Positions 27,119 through 39,292 of a stretch of DNA of 64,000 nt are shown piece by piece. The notes below the pieces were generated by a model. The model worked only from the letters and a program-made list of their open reading frames with translations. It was not told the origin of the DNA and searched no databases. The number at the start of each line of letters is the position of its first letter. Positions within the stretch are counted from its first letter, which is position 1. Made by a program: the position numbers and the translations under genes. The stretch is from Pempheris klunzingeri (lineage: Eukaryota; Chordata; Actinopteri; Acropomatiformes; Pempheridae), in assembly GCF_042242105.1 (NCBI RefSeq), contig NC_092016.1, positions 12,290,501-12,354,500 of the forward strand. Reading direction: 5' to 3'.

Positions 27119-30100
27119 TGTCTTCAGTGAACAAGAGAGCAACATGACGCAGCCAATAGTGAACCCTGGGACCTCTAACCTCATTCACATGAGTTACTGG
27201 GTGATATATGGCTCCATGTGTGACATTTTAGCTGGCTCTCTCTCAATGTTTTAGAAAATGAATTCTCTGACAGGTCAGGCCTAGACATCATATTTCACAT
27301 TGTGTCTTGTTACATTGTACTCAACAGGTGATGTCAAAGGTCAGGTCAGGTGCGATAAGAAGAGCCTTGTCAATACCGCCCTGCGGAGGCTCAATAGAGT
27401 GAATTGCGAATTACTTTTGCCCCAAATTCTGGAGTATCCTATTGCATTTCAACATTTATTCACTAATGAAACGATGGAAAAAATAAGTCAAATGCTTTAA
27501 AAAAAACTGGCAAAATGTAATCCACTTCAACCTCTCCTTGTTCAGTGTCAACATTCAACAGTAATTTCTAGCAAAACTCTCACTCACTGAGTAATTTTAA
27601 GACATTAAATTCAATAAACAAATGTCTAGTGTTGCTGACAGGTGTTTATAAGTTGAATCCACAGTTTAATTAATGACGTGCCATTGTGCATTTACTCTGC
27701 CACTAATGAGTTTTTAGTCTTTTCAGTTGTACCATCATGTACAGAGTGTAGCTGAGCCCATATACTGTATATGTAATATGTAAACTATTCCTCTAAATAC
27801 AACATATACATGGAAACCTGATGATAAGCTACCTGTTTGTCATTCATCTTATTGTCTCGAATCACATCATATTAATTTACTCGAAAGGGAATAGTGGATT
27901 TAAATCCTCAAACAACAGTATACATCAAATCAGTGACAGAGTCAGTGATTGAAAGTGACTGGAACACTTACATGTGTGTGAAGTGAGAGTGAAGTCACAG
28001 CAGAAGGAGGAAATGTCAGTTATCCCATTGGCAGCTCGGCCCAGAGTTCATGTTTTCATAGTAGAAGAAAGAAAAGCTCTACTGAGGCCAAGGACAATGA
28101 GAGGTCACTGTGTGTTAAGCACCAGCAAGTGCTCAGTCACTTTACTTCTCAAGTGTTTCCATTTTAGGTGCAAGAGAACTTACTGAGATACACGGCATCA
28201 TTTGTCATGTCAGGAGCGACTACTGATTTCTGGCTGTGCCTCTTACACTCCTCCTTGAGGTGTTGACACTGTAACCTCCATTTTAATATAAACCTGTAAA
28301 TGATAATGATATTTTAGGTTCAGTTTTTTAAAGTGGAAACAGAGAGTTTTGCATCCAATTTCCGTTTGGAAATACACACTAATCCACTAATTGGTTACTC
28401 TTCAAAAATTTTAGGACACTTACACAAACACACTAATGCACGGGGCTCCACACATACATTTACAAGCACATGCGCACATAAATGTACACAAACCCATTGA
28501 CCTGCTGAAAGCCCATCCCCCGCCCTGTTTCTCTTTGCTAAGAAATACCAGCTCCTCAGCTCCTGGGCTCAGCCATCTGTGACACTCTGAACCTACTGAC
28601 CTTGTGGAAATGTAGAACCGTAAATTAGCCTAAAACATTTGGCTGAAACCTGTCCTCCTGAGGATCGGTTGTCAGACTCAATGTACTTAGCTGTGTTTTG
28701 AGGCCATTTCCCCTTTGTTTACGCCCCTTTACCATCATACACATGTGTCTGAGAGGTGTTTTCCATTATGTCAAAACCCAAATTAATGTTACTTTCCATT
28801 ACATCATGTATCCTCCTTACATAATGTTATAGTTTCCTCTGCCTGCTTATAGTATGTTAGAACATTATTTAAATATACCACATACTGCTGTTGTCTGAGG
28901 CTAAAATTACACATGAGATTTTATGTATTGTATTTAAATGTGTATTACTATTTCATGGCCATGCTATTTACAAAGGGGAAACACAATCACAATTGTGGAC
29001 ACAGATATTTATCTCAGAGGAAGCTGAGAAGCAGTATCTGGAAAAATAACCCTCATGGTCACGTTTTATTGACTAAATGAAAATACCACAGAGAGGATGG
29101 GCTTAACTCGGGTGTGCTCCAGCCAGCACAGAATGAAATCGTGAGCTGAAGTATATTCACATACGCACAAACATATACGGAAAATTTTGTGCTTTATGGG
29201 AACAGAAAACATGCCATTTAGTAGTCCCAGGGCTTACAGGAAGGAAGATTTAGTGTTGGATAAATGGTTGTAATGTTGAGTGTCCTTGACTGGCTTAGTT
29301 TGTGGCTATACATAATTAGCTCTGTGACCATTAAACTGTTTAACCAGGATCCTGCTGAGCTGAGCTCCAACCAATGCTGCGTGAATTCAGATCTCCTTGG
29401 AAAGTTAATGGGCCATGGGGGAGGTTTGAGCTAAAATTAGGTAACTGAGTTTCATCCTGACTATGAGATTTGTCAAAGTCCACAGAATCCCCCCCTCCAC
29501 CACCTCCCTCCCCCTGTCACCACTACTTTTTAAGCTGTTGGCAGATTCATTTGCGCTTGACCTAGTTAATGTCTCTGGAGAGATGGAGGAGTAAACACAC
29601 GTCACTGCTCCTCTCCAGAAAACCTGGAATTTTCCATACTTTCACACCCAGTTCACAGGCCAGGCTACTGTCCACAAAGGAACATTTGGGTGGGGGATGT
29701 TTTTGGCTTGTAATTTACTATTAGGGAAAATCCCCAGGCTTTACAGCTTGATAACACTTTGACATTATACCAGGTCACACCATACGGGGGTCACCACCTT
29801 TATCTAATTAAAAACCTTGCTTTCCTTAAAGTATTCTGTCATAGTGATGCTGGTGGTTGTTTTTTTCTTAGATTTAGCCAAATCTTACAGGTTTGTATTT
29901 AGTGATCTCTGACTAACGACTCCATATTCTGTACCTGAACCTATCATGAGGTTGCTCTTCAGAAATGACAAGTAATCATGTTTCTGTCTTTGGTCCTGCC
30001 TTTAATTCACACATGCTATAAATGGCTTGTAGGGCAGTCAAAGTAGAGCTACAAGGGCAGATAGAATACATTGAAACTCAGAGTATGGTATATATTGACA

Positions 30101-31590
30101 AATGATTTTTGAATTAACAATGACCCATGTAGTTAGTGGGTAAATGGGTGCAAAAACATCAACAAAAGCAATATTTGCTCTCTAAAATAAGCATTTGTTT
30201 TGTATTACTCTTCTCATATCTTAGATGCTCTTAAATCCTTTTGTTTTAGGATCTTCCTTTATCTTCTTTATAGATACATCAAGTGTCCTATAAACATGTG
30301 ACGGGTGTAGGCTGTGTTTTATGAATATAATATCTGACATCTGCTCAAATATTTACATTGTCATTAAAGCCAGTGTGACAGGATTATAGTCATTCTTATG
30401 TAAACACTATTTAGTTGTTCCATTCATTCATTATTCAATGCTTTGATTTGTTATGTGGATGGGATCATTGGAGATTCATTAATGTTTGTGTAAAAACTCA
30501 ACAGAAAACTCAAAATTAAAAAAGAAATAATGAAAAAAAGAATGATAGAAATGAATTATGGCTGCATTCCATTAAGGCATGGCTGTTCCTGGATGTTAAA
30601 CAAGGGGTGTGAAGTGATCTATTTTTGGCAGCCTGCTTTGGCTCCTAGAAACTGAGGCAGCTAAATGTAATCCAGCCATAATTTTATTATTTACATCTTT
30701 GCTTTTCATGCAGTGACATGTCAAAATGTCAGGAGACATTTGCTTTACCTGCTGTAAGAAGTCAAAAGGTCTAGGCTGTGTCTAAAATTGTCCACTTCCA
30801 TTATTCAATACACACTATACAATTCTATGCAGATGACTATATAGTGTGTCTGCAAAATATAAATATATATATGAGGACGATGTCTAGTTGGACAAAATGT
30901 CACCAAGAAATTCTAGAGAGTTGTAATTTCAGTGGATGGTTGCACTTAGTCACTTAAAACATCTAATTTCCCAGGTCATGAAGCCTTTATGACCTAAGTA
31001 AGATGTCACAGGCAAAAGCAGTCTATATAAAGACGACTCATTATATTTTATCATAATATTAGCTATGATGTAATTGACAGCAGAAATTGCTGTCTGAATC
31101 ACCCAGCCTCATTTTTTCTGAACTGTGACTGAAGCACATACTGCATTGACAGAACAGAACACAGTGCAGCTCATGTCATATTCATTCTCTCGACCCAATT
31201 CATGCTGTCTTTATGTAACAACAGAAGATTCATAGTTTTCAACATATTTAAAGCTAAGTTGTACAAAATGTATGCTAATAGAGACGGGCAGTGAACCATC
31301 TGTTTCTTATGACGTAGAATTTTCAAATACATATGAAATACCAACAACAGTAGGGGCTTTATTCTATTAACTCATCACGCTAAAGATCACATGGAGGAGG
31401 GATGCGGATGTTTGCACATGTGTAGTTGTGGGCAAGACGAGATGACACAAGAAGGAGATGGGATGGCTGATGGGATGGCAAAAAGGCTGAGGTGACTGAA
31501 TGGGAGATCACTGATGGAATTAATAAAGGGAGTGTAAAAATGTGAGAAAGGGCAGTGAGGGAACAGTATGCACCGTGTGTAGAGTGATAG
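27119..31590. other. Intergenic DNA
   Basis: About 4.5 kb without a recognisable gene. The block at roughly 30,560-30,700 contains a MEF2-like CTATTTTTGG and reads like possible regulatory DNA (see findings). No RNA gene or clear transposon was recognised. Confidence 0.45.
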
Positions 31591-31593
31591 AGG

Positions 31594-31740
31594 GTGTGTG
31601 TGTGTGTGTGTTTGTGAGAGAGAGAGAGAGTGAGAGAAAGTCGGGGGCAGGGATGTGAGAGAGAGAGAGTGTCACGTGTATGCCAGAATAAGCACAGAGC
31701 TGCACTGGGGCGATCTCTGGACACAGCAGCAGCAGCAGCA
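31594..31740. repeat. Compound simple repeats: (GT)n, (GA)n, (CAG)n
   Basis: A GT tract at 31,594-31,611 is followed by GA tracts (31,615-31,640 and near 31,657-31,668) and, at about 31,724-31,740, five to six CAG units. Together they form a purine-rich simple-sequence cluster. Confidence 0.85.
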
Positions 31741-34440
31741 GTAAGTCAGACCTTCAGTCCCTCAGGTCCTTCATGCTTCCACATGTACTTTTAGTGCCGA
31801 CCACACTGTGACACCTGTCCTCCCCCTCGCCTTATCTAACCACACCCCCCAGGCTTTTCTCTCGCTCTCCAGCTCTCAGCGCAAATCAGAACCATCTTGT
31901 TGCAGTAATTTGAGTTTTATTCCCACTCCACTAGTTAACATTTTCTCATAAAGGTAAAGCATTTCGAATGACTTCACCTCCGCATACTTGCGGATGGATT
32001 TACTGTAAATGTATGTTGTTGACATTTGAAAGCCATTGCACATGTACTGCCTCATTTCAGCTTCAGGTCCAGTAGGTGTCCTATGGCTAAGTACAGGGTA
32101 CATTCATCACTTAAAGTGCCATCCTAGTGTTTCTCTTTCAAAGGATGTGATGGAGGAGAAGCTAACTCCTCTCTGTGGCTCCTGTTGAATCTCAGCATTG
32201 CTCTTCAGAGAAAGGCTGGAAAGATGTCAGGTACTTTTTTCACTGTGAAAAAATTGGGATGACATCCAAACAAAAGAGCTGTAGTCCTAATGTGGGCCTT
32301 ACAATGTTATGCAATTGTATGACTGCGGCAGCAGCAGCATAATAAAAAAAAAATACATAAAGCCCACGTTGAAGCCTCTCTGCTCCTATTGGTAAGAAAA
32401 GCAGAAACCTCACACCTGGGTTAGGGCCAAGAACACGTGTTAGCCACAAACAACCCCCCCCCTATTAAAGATTTGTTCTGGATGGAAATTTCTGAGGACT
32501 GACTGAGTCAACTGCATTGTAAAGTAACTCTGAATGGGTGACTAATGCATGTGTGCTACTCTGCTACAGTGGTGAAGTGTAACTATGAGGAATCTCAAGG
32601 TGAAACTGCACTCATTCTGCCTCCTGGTTAAGGGCACTCTGCCCCGTGTCAGCTCACACAGCAATCCTGACAAACATTATTAGTGACATTCAACATAACT
32701 CCAAAGATTGTTGTCTCCACCTGTGATAAAGGATAGAACGTAAAACACAATGAGTGGCATGATCAGATGCTCCAATGCTGTTTTATTCTATAAATGTACC
32801 TGTCGTTTTGCTGAAGATAACAGTGGAATTTACTTTCACAGCTACATATTTTGTACACACATGCCTTCCTGTTTAATGAGATAATCCTTTCCCTCATGAG
32901 AAATGCTTTGCCTCACCTCAGACTCTCGGATGGCCACTGTGAAAATATTTTCTGCTGTTTTGTGATGTTTTATAGACGAAACAATAGCTCAGTGAATCAG
33001 GAAATAGCTGATTGTGAAAAGATATCAAGTCCAGAATGTGTTTACATTGTGTGTTCGTGAGAGTACTTGCCATGCCTATTCCTTAGAACTATAGAAGAGT
33101 TTCTCTTAAGTAGAAGATCAGGTCTCAGGAGGTGACAAAAAATTGTAGAGAATAAAACAATCAACAAATGATTATGTCATGATTTTTTAATCTTTTAAAC
33201 AATTAGCTTTACTTCTAATCACTTATTCCCAGAACTACTGCTCTGAAACAGCATGAAAAGGAGACGAATTCAGTGTCAAATCACACAAATTACACAACCA
33301 AGCACAAGCAGGCATTGTGTGATTTTAGGGTATTGTAATTCTAGAGGCATACAAGTTCATCAAACCCACCTTCGCTCATGACATAGTGTATGTAACTGAT
33401 CAAGTGAAGTAACATTAACAGAGTAGATATAACGATTTTCGTGACAATTAACAAACAAAAGATACATTTGGTCACGATATGTATTTGATAGTCTTAAAAT
33501 ATTGGTTTTTATCATTTAAAAATCTCTTTAAATCTCTGAAAGCGCACGTCTGTGTTGCTGTCAGAGCAGGCCTGTTATGAAGTTTCGGGTCAAAACTCCG
33601 CTATGAGAGCGCTATGATCATCAGCTCGTCTCCAAGTGAGGTTGGAAGGCTGCCTACTAAGAAATTATCAGCCCATATTGCATCACTTCTAGATAGGATC
33701 TCACACTAAAACACCCACATAATGATACCATAAAAGTGCTAGCAGAGGGAGCGTGGGTAGTTCTACATTGGACATAGATTTGGTGGCTAGCCTGTTGTCA
33801 GCTATCTCTTCACATGAAGACTCAAGTAAAGACCAGCCTATCAAGAAGAGTTTGTCTCATGTCTACATGTAATTTGCTTCTCAAGAACCTGCTCATTTCA
33901 TTTCACACCATATCATCACAACCATCAGGGGAATCTATAGCAGAAAAATGTGAGTGGAGCAGTCAGTGCTTGTGTGGGGCTTTTTTTTCGCATAAATCCC
34001 CTTATGTAACCCTTACCTTCACATTAAGAGTATATTATAGTGCGACTAGCTCAAAATGTTACATCACCTGAAATCAATATTAAACATTGCTGAAGGCAAA
34101 GATAAGCTTCAATAATTATGAATTACATGACAGCGCAGTCAATCTTAAGGCCCTTTTGAAGTGGAAACCAATACTGAAAAGCCAGTTTCTGTGAAATGTG
34201 TATTGGCCCGAGCTTCAGCCGAGTGAAGGAATTATTCAATGTGCTGTGAAGGCCATGCTTGTGGTGAGCTCACAGTCCTCAGCATCATGCGTAGCCCTCC
34301 TCATCTGTGCGTGGAGAGCGCAGGCTGGAGCACTTACATAACCCAGTTAAAATATACCCCAGTCACATGTAACATTCAGCCCTGCAGATAGATATCCCAC
34401 TGTCGCTTGAGCTGCTCTGGCAGCCGTTCAGACATTAGAG
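31741..34440. other. Intergenic DNA
   Basis: No gene or repeat was recognised. Open frames such as 33,814-34,071 have no visible domain. Confidence 0.45.
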
Positions 34441-34449
34441 AGAGTGTAA

Positions 34450-34471
34450 ACACACACACACACACACACAC
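34450..34471. repeat. (AC)n microsatellite
   Basis: About 11 AC units. Confidence 0.9.
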
Positions 34472-37400
34472 GGCCACAAAAGATTTGACAGTGATTCGCT
34501 GCCAGACATTCTCTACTGCCTGCATGTGAACTGTGTGTGGAAAATAGTCAGGGAGCTTTTTCTCTGAGTGAAGCGCATGTGACTGAGTGGAGTTGGACCG
34601 GGAAGAAGCCACAAAGGGAGAGGGAGGGAACATGACGGGGTACCGGAAGTCCAGCCCTTTAAAGTCACAAAAATGCGCCCAATATCACTTCTCATCTGAC
34701 TACATAACCTCTAGCACTAAATCCAAATGCTATTGGCTGAGCCTTGGCACACACAACTGGCACTTTTCCCCCACCACACCGTTGCGGCATGCCCACACTA
34801 TGTGCAGTCACATTTCTGTTGTGTGGGTGGAGTTAACTCGTCGAAACCAGCGTTTACTGTAACAGGATGACATATCTGGAGGAGTAAACTACACTTGTGA
34901 GAGGTGGAAGACACGTTTCTAACCAAGATTAACAAGAGAGTCCAGACTCAGTGGCGTTCTTTCCAAAAATTATGCAAGAAACATGTTTGTTTAGATTGTA
35001 AGATTCGGTCCATGATGATTTCAGGTTTACTATTACTGTCATGTAGAACATGAAAACTTTGAATCTGAAATCCAAGCCACAAGTTCTGTTTTTACCAAGA
35101 GCAATGAGTGTAATAAGGCTTCAGTCCTCTGAATATTGGCAGACAGGCTCAGTTTAGTTCAAAAAGACGAGCAGCTGGTCCAAGGCCTTAAACTTTACAG
35201 GAAAAGTTATGTAATCTTGTTATTACAAAGCCATGAATTACTGCAAAGACCGAATATTCTGCATCAACATCAACTGAGTCGCACAGCCAGTGCATGTGTC
35301 TTACAGGTCTGATCCACAGTGACATGGCTCACATGTTTGTGTTTAGGTTTGTGTTCCCTGCAGCGGCTTTACTGCAGGTTAACACAGTTATGAAAATATG
35401 AAAACCTGTTCCTCTGGGACACTGTAGCTGTTAGAAGTGAGCAGTTGCAATGTGAACAACGCTGTGGAAAGCCTGCTGATTGGTGTCCCAATCTAGAGAC
35501 ACACTGTATGGTGTATAGCCTGCACATACGTCACCATAGGTCCAAATTTAGGTACAGGACAGCATATGGCCCAGAGCCAGGTTACTTTTATATGCACAGC
35601 TCATTGCAGAGTACAGTACCTGCCTGTAAGACATGACACACACATATATGTTCCTCTGCCAGCCAAACACCGTCATACACTGGCACACATCCATATCCAC
35701 TTGCAGCATACGTTCAAGTAAGGACACATTTTCTCATTATACTGCACACATGTGAAACAAGGGTCGACTGAGGCTATCAGAAAGCAATCCACACTCCAGC
35801 GAATGTTTTCAATGGCGAGCTATTGCATTAGACACGTCACCCTGTCTGTAAATGAGGAACAGATTTTGCAAATTCTCATACTGTAAATTGGACACACATG
35901 CATGAAACTCTCAGCAGGGCCACAGGGCTTCCAAAACCTCTCTGTCCATAGGATGAGGTGTGGCACTGATGCTCACCCACGCACACGTGCTGCATTTTTC
36001 TAGGAGGGATGGTTAGGGCAGATGTTCAGTGTATGCCCTATAATAAAGTGGGCGTGAGGCTCTGATTTGTCTTTTATTTTTTATGAATGAAAGCGGGAAA
36101 CAGACAGTCTCTGTGGGATACAGAATCAGCCAGCATCTCTGACAAACTGAAAATCACAGTGCCAGTTTGTGTTGTGTGACTCATCTCGGATCCTGACAGG
36201 AGAACGCACAGATAAAAGAGTCCCCTTTGTGAGGGGACTGCAAATTGCCGCTGTTGTTTTTTTGTGTGGATGAAAAATTGCGGCGCAAATGAATGCAGCC
36301 GGATTATTGTTAATAGATAAATGCTCCTCGAGAGATCACACAGAAGATTTACAGAACAATCTGCGGTTTAACACTGAAAAATACTTTCACCAAAAGACAT
36401 TAGAGTAGGTTAGTTGCGCTAATCTGTTACTTCTATAAACACAGACATGTCTGTGCAGTTTAAAATGCATTCATGTAAGTGAGACATCCCTTTGATCCAA
36501 AAAAATGCAGATGTCTGTTTCCTGTGCTTTGAAGTGGATATGATGTACTCCACAGCCTCAAAGACAAAAAAAAGGGAAATGAGAGTTTGCTGGGAATCTG
36601 TAGGAAGCTCTCGGCCGTCACGAAGTCTGGGGTCACCAGAGGATCGCGGTCTGGGGAGGAGAACGACGTGAGGCTGTTTATGGGATGTTTAAAAGATTGC
36701 AGCAGCTTACAGGACAATTAAAATTCAACATGAGTGGCTCTCTCTGCCAGCAGGCGTGTCACCTCGACCTGCTTTATGGGTGCTCTGGTGTCAGCGGTGT
36801 GCATTCTTCACAGCAGGATGTGATTAAAGGCACAGCAGCAAAGAGTAAACCCACCGTTGCGACATCAGGCCGCTGGTGCCCTTGTCCTGCCTGCTCCTCA
36901 CTTTGACAGCAGCACATAAAACAAAAGCAGCCACATACGCTCCTCTATGATCACTTGACCACAGAATGCTCTCAGAATCAAATCACCGTGGCACAGGCTC
37001 ATTATGGGAAAGCACAGAAGACAGTCCAAGGAGCCTTTCTGCATTTTATGCCACACAGATTCGTACCCAGTCGGGGCAGCATCTTCGGCTCTGTAAACAT
37101 CTCATATGTGACCTGTTCGCTGTGCAAATGTGTTATTCTAAATTCTGTTTGCTCACATTGTCAATTGAGGGAGAAGAGGAAGGGAAGGCTGGTTATGCTT
37201 TTTGAGTGGGTGTCTCCCAATCACACGTGATCACGTTTGCTGTGAGAGGGCTGTGACTCACTGGCTCCAGGCTCAGGATCCTTGTCTGGCCTCTGACAGA
37301 GTGCTCCTAATCCCACCCTCTCAGGCAGTCAAACAGAGGTCCTGTGAGTCATGCCTTTACCGTCAGTGTGTCCAAAGGAAAAAAATAAGACGCACAGTGA

Positions 37401-37620
37401 ACACGTTCTACATGTCAGTTGCAATCAAAAGTTACTGATAGTTTTTCTTGTTAAAGGACCTGCTTATTTGGGTTAAAAGGCTGGAGCTTTTGAGGATGAG
37501 CAACACCCAACTCGGACTAATTAATTCGATTATAATTCATCGTAATTTATCACTTAATCACTCAGGACTCATGAGAGACATCTCATGACTCACACACATG
37601 CAAATTGAGAAGGAAATTCG
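34472..37620. other. Intergenic DNA
   Basis: About 3.1 kb without a recognised exon, RNA gene or transposon. Parts of it (34,200-34,850 and 36,060-36,900) are GC-richer than the surroundings, but the reading frames there are broken and unlike known proteins. Confidence 0.45.
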
Positions 37621-37629
37621 TGTTGTACA

Positions 37630-37990
37630 TTTGCACAAGTGGGATACTTTACTTGAGTATTTCCATTCAATGCTTCCTCCTCATACCCCATCCTCATACT
37701 ACAGCTTCATTAGGCCACATTTTCACAGGGAAATATTGTATTTTTGAATTATATTTTCGCCCCAGAATAAAATGTTACAAAACATGAACCATTTATATAA
37801 TTATGATGCACCGATATGGATTAAACTACCAAAAACTATCTCTGTAAAGCAATAATATAACACAGATATGGAGTATTCTGCCTACTGGGTATCTTTACTC
37901 TTGATAAGTAAGCTACATTTTTTTTTGTTTGTTGTTTTTTTTATTGCTGCTTTTACTTAAGTGAATGATCTAAATGCTTCCTCTAGGTTT
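37630..37990 (+). repeat. Internal part and right end of the 'GTGGAAGAAGTATTCAG' family
   Basis: 'TACTTGAGTATTTCCATTCA', 'CACAGGGAAATATTGTA', 'ATGATGCACCGATATGGATT' and 'AAACTACCAAAAAC' follow the order of the central part of this teleost family. The right end is 'TTTTACTTAAGTGAATGATC' and 'TAAATGCTTCCTCTAG', an eroded version of the terminus. Confidence 0.5.
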
Positions 37991-38259
37991 AGTCTAAACT
38001 TGGGGTAATGACTGTCTAGACCAGATCGCCAGACAATCCGTGTTCAAATATAGTCTGCAGAAGTGTCCTTGAGCAAACTCTCACACGAGCTTTCCCAGTT
38101 GTTCCTGAATTTGCTGACTGCGCCTTTACCGGGCTGCTCAGCTTACTGACATGCCACAAGTCAGGCATCATCATCCAGATGATATAATGAGGAAGAATGC
38201 CTGCAGAATGACCAAAACTAGCCCTGGTTTGACTTTTCGCCCAGCTGCTGAAATGAAAC

Positions 38260-38683
38260 CGATCCTCGTGTCCACGTGTTTGTGTCATTTCCATGTCATT
38301 TGCATATGTAAACCGGCCTCGCCTATCGCTCCGCAGCTGCACGGAGCCGAGAAGCCGATTTGTCAGTCGGGGGCGACTGAAGAGCAAATGGGAGAGCAGG
38401 TCCCCGCTAATCCCGCCCTCCCAGACACGTTGCCTTGGGAGAAGCAACACGGGCCGATCACTGGCTGTACCGTCTCCCCATTCTCTCTCTCACACTCACA
38501 CACACACTCACACACACATACACACACACACACTCACTCACTCACTCACACACACTCTCTCTCTCTCTCTCACACACACACACGCCCCGCACGTCCAGCA
38601 CATCAGCTGCTCTGTGGCCGACGGTCCTGCCGGATTCACCGCTGAACATCGGGAGAGTTTAAGCAGCCGCTCCATCCTGGGAA
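38260..38683 (+). promoter_or_regulatory. Candidate ciart-like promoter and non-coding first exon
   Basis: The ciart-like coding exon opens with a strong splice acceptor at 40,856, so an upstream non-coding exon must exist. A GC-richer stretch at 38,600-38,683 ending in a donor (GGGAAG|GTACGA, intron starting at 38,684) is the best candidate seen. Upstream lie CTCGTG (38,265-38,270), a canonical E-box CACGTG (38,273-38,278), an octamer ATTTGCAT (38,298-38,305), a D-box-like ATATGTAA (38,304-38,311) and CACGTT (38,426-38,431). E-box and D-box control is expected for CIART. The first exon and start site are inferred, not shown. Confidence 0.35.
38484..38584. repeat. CA/CT simple-sequence tract
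   Basis: Mixed (CA)n, (CACT)n and (CT)n tracts cover about 100 bases directly upstream of the candidate ciart-like first exon. Open frames through it (38,151-38,760) are artefacts of the repeat. Confidence 0.9.
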
Positions 38684-39122
38684 GGTACGAACCTGCTCTA
38701 CCGATCCACATCTTAACCAGCAGACCAACATCACTCATTGCTGTGAGTGTGTGGAGGTGATTTTTTTTAAAATCTTTTTTTTAAATCATCCACAGGAATT
38801 TGACGCAGACGTGATGACCACAAGTTAACAATTATTTGCGTTGAATGATTTATATGACAGACATAGGGGTGACTAATCATCCCCGTCTGCGTTTATGGTT
38901 TTATATAATCTAAATGTGCATGCTGCCAAATTTACTATGACTGATGAGGAAGTCTATTGTGTCTGTTACCCAACTGATTTGAAACCCGCATTTAGGCGGA
39001 CAGATCGGATCGTTCACCTTATCAGTTTTTCCTTTTTTCTATGTGAGTAAGATAGTGATGTTTGATCTCTTCATGCGAATATTATTCTCATAATATTTCG
39101 TGTTTATCACCGTCTTAAAAAA

Positions 39123-39166
39123 AATTATATATATATATATACACACACATATATATATATATATAA

Positions 39167-39202
<36 letters not shown>

Positions 39203-39292
39203 AAAAATATATATATGTGTGTGTGTGTGTGAATATATATCTATATATATAGATACATAGATATATATATATTTGAGTGTATGTGTGTGAAG
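39123..39292. repeat. AT-rich compound microsatellite with inverted AC and GT tracts
   Basis: (AT)n tracts are interrupted by ACACACAC near 39,141-39,148 and by GTGTGTGTGT near 39,217-39,231. The AC and GT blocks are complementary and flanked by AT runs, so the 100-base segment can fold into a long hairpin. Confidence 0.9.

Noticed and set aside
31680-31746. Possible exon ending in (CAG)n with a GTAAGT donor
   Set aside because: The donor fits, but there is no open frame with family similarity, no matching acceptor upstream and the area is simple-repeat rich. RNA evidence would be needed.
38151-38760. Open frames of up to 164 codons near the CA/CT tract
   Set aside because: They depend on the simple repeat and show no protein family. 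The interval is better explained as a promoter and first exon of the ciart-like gene.
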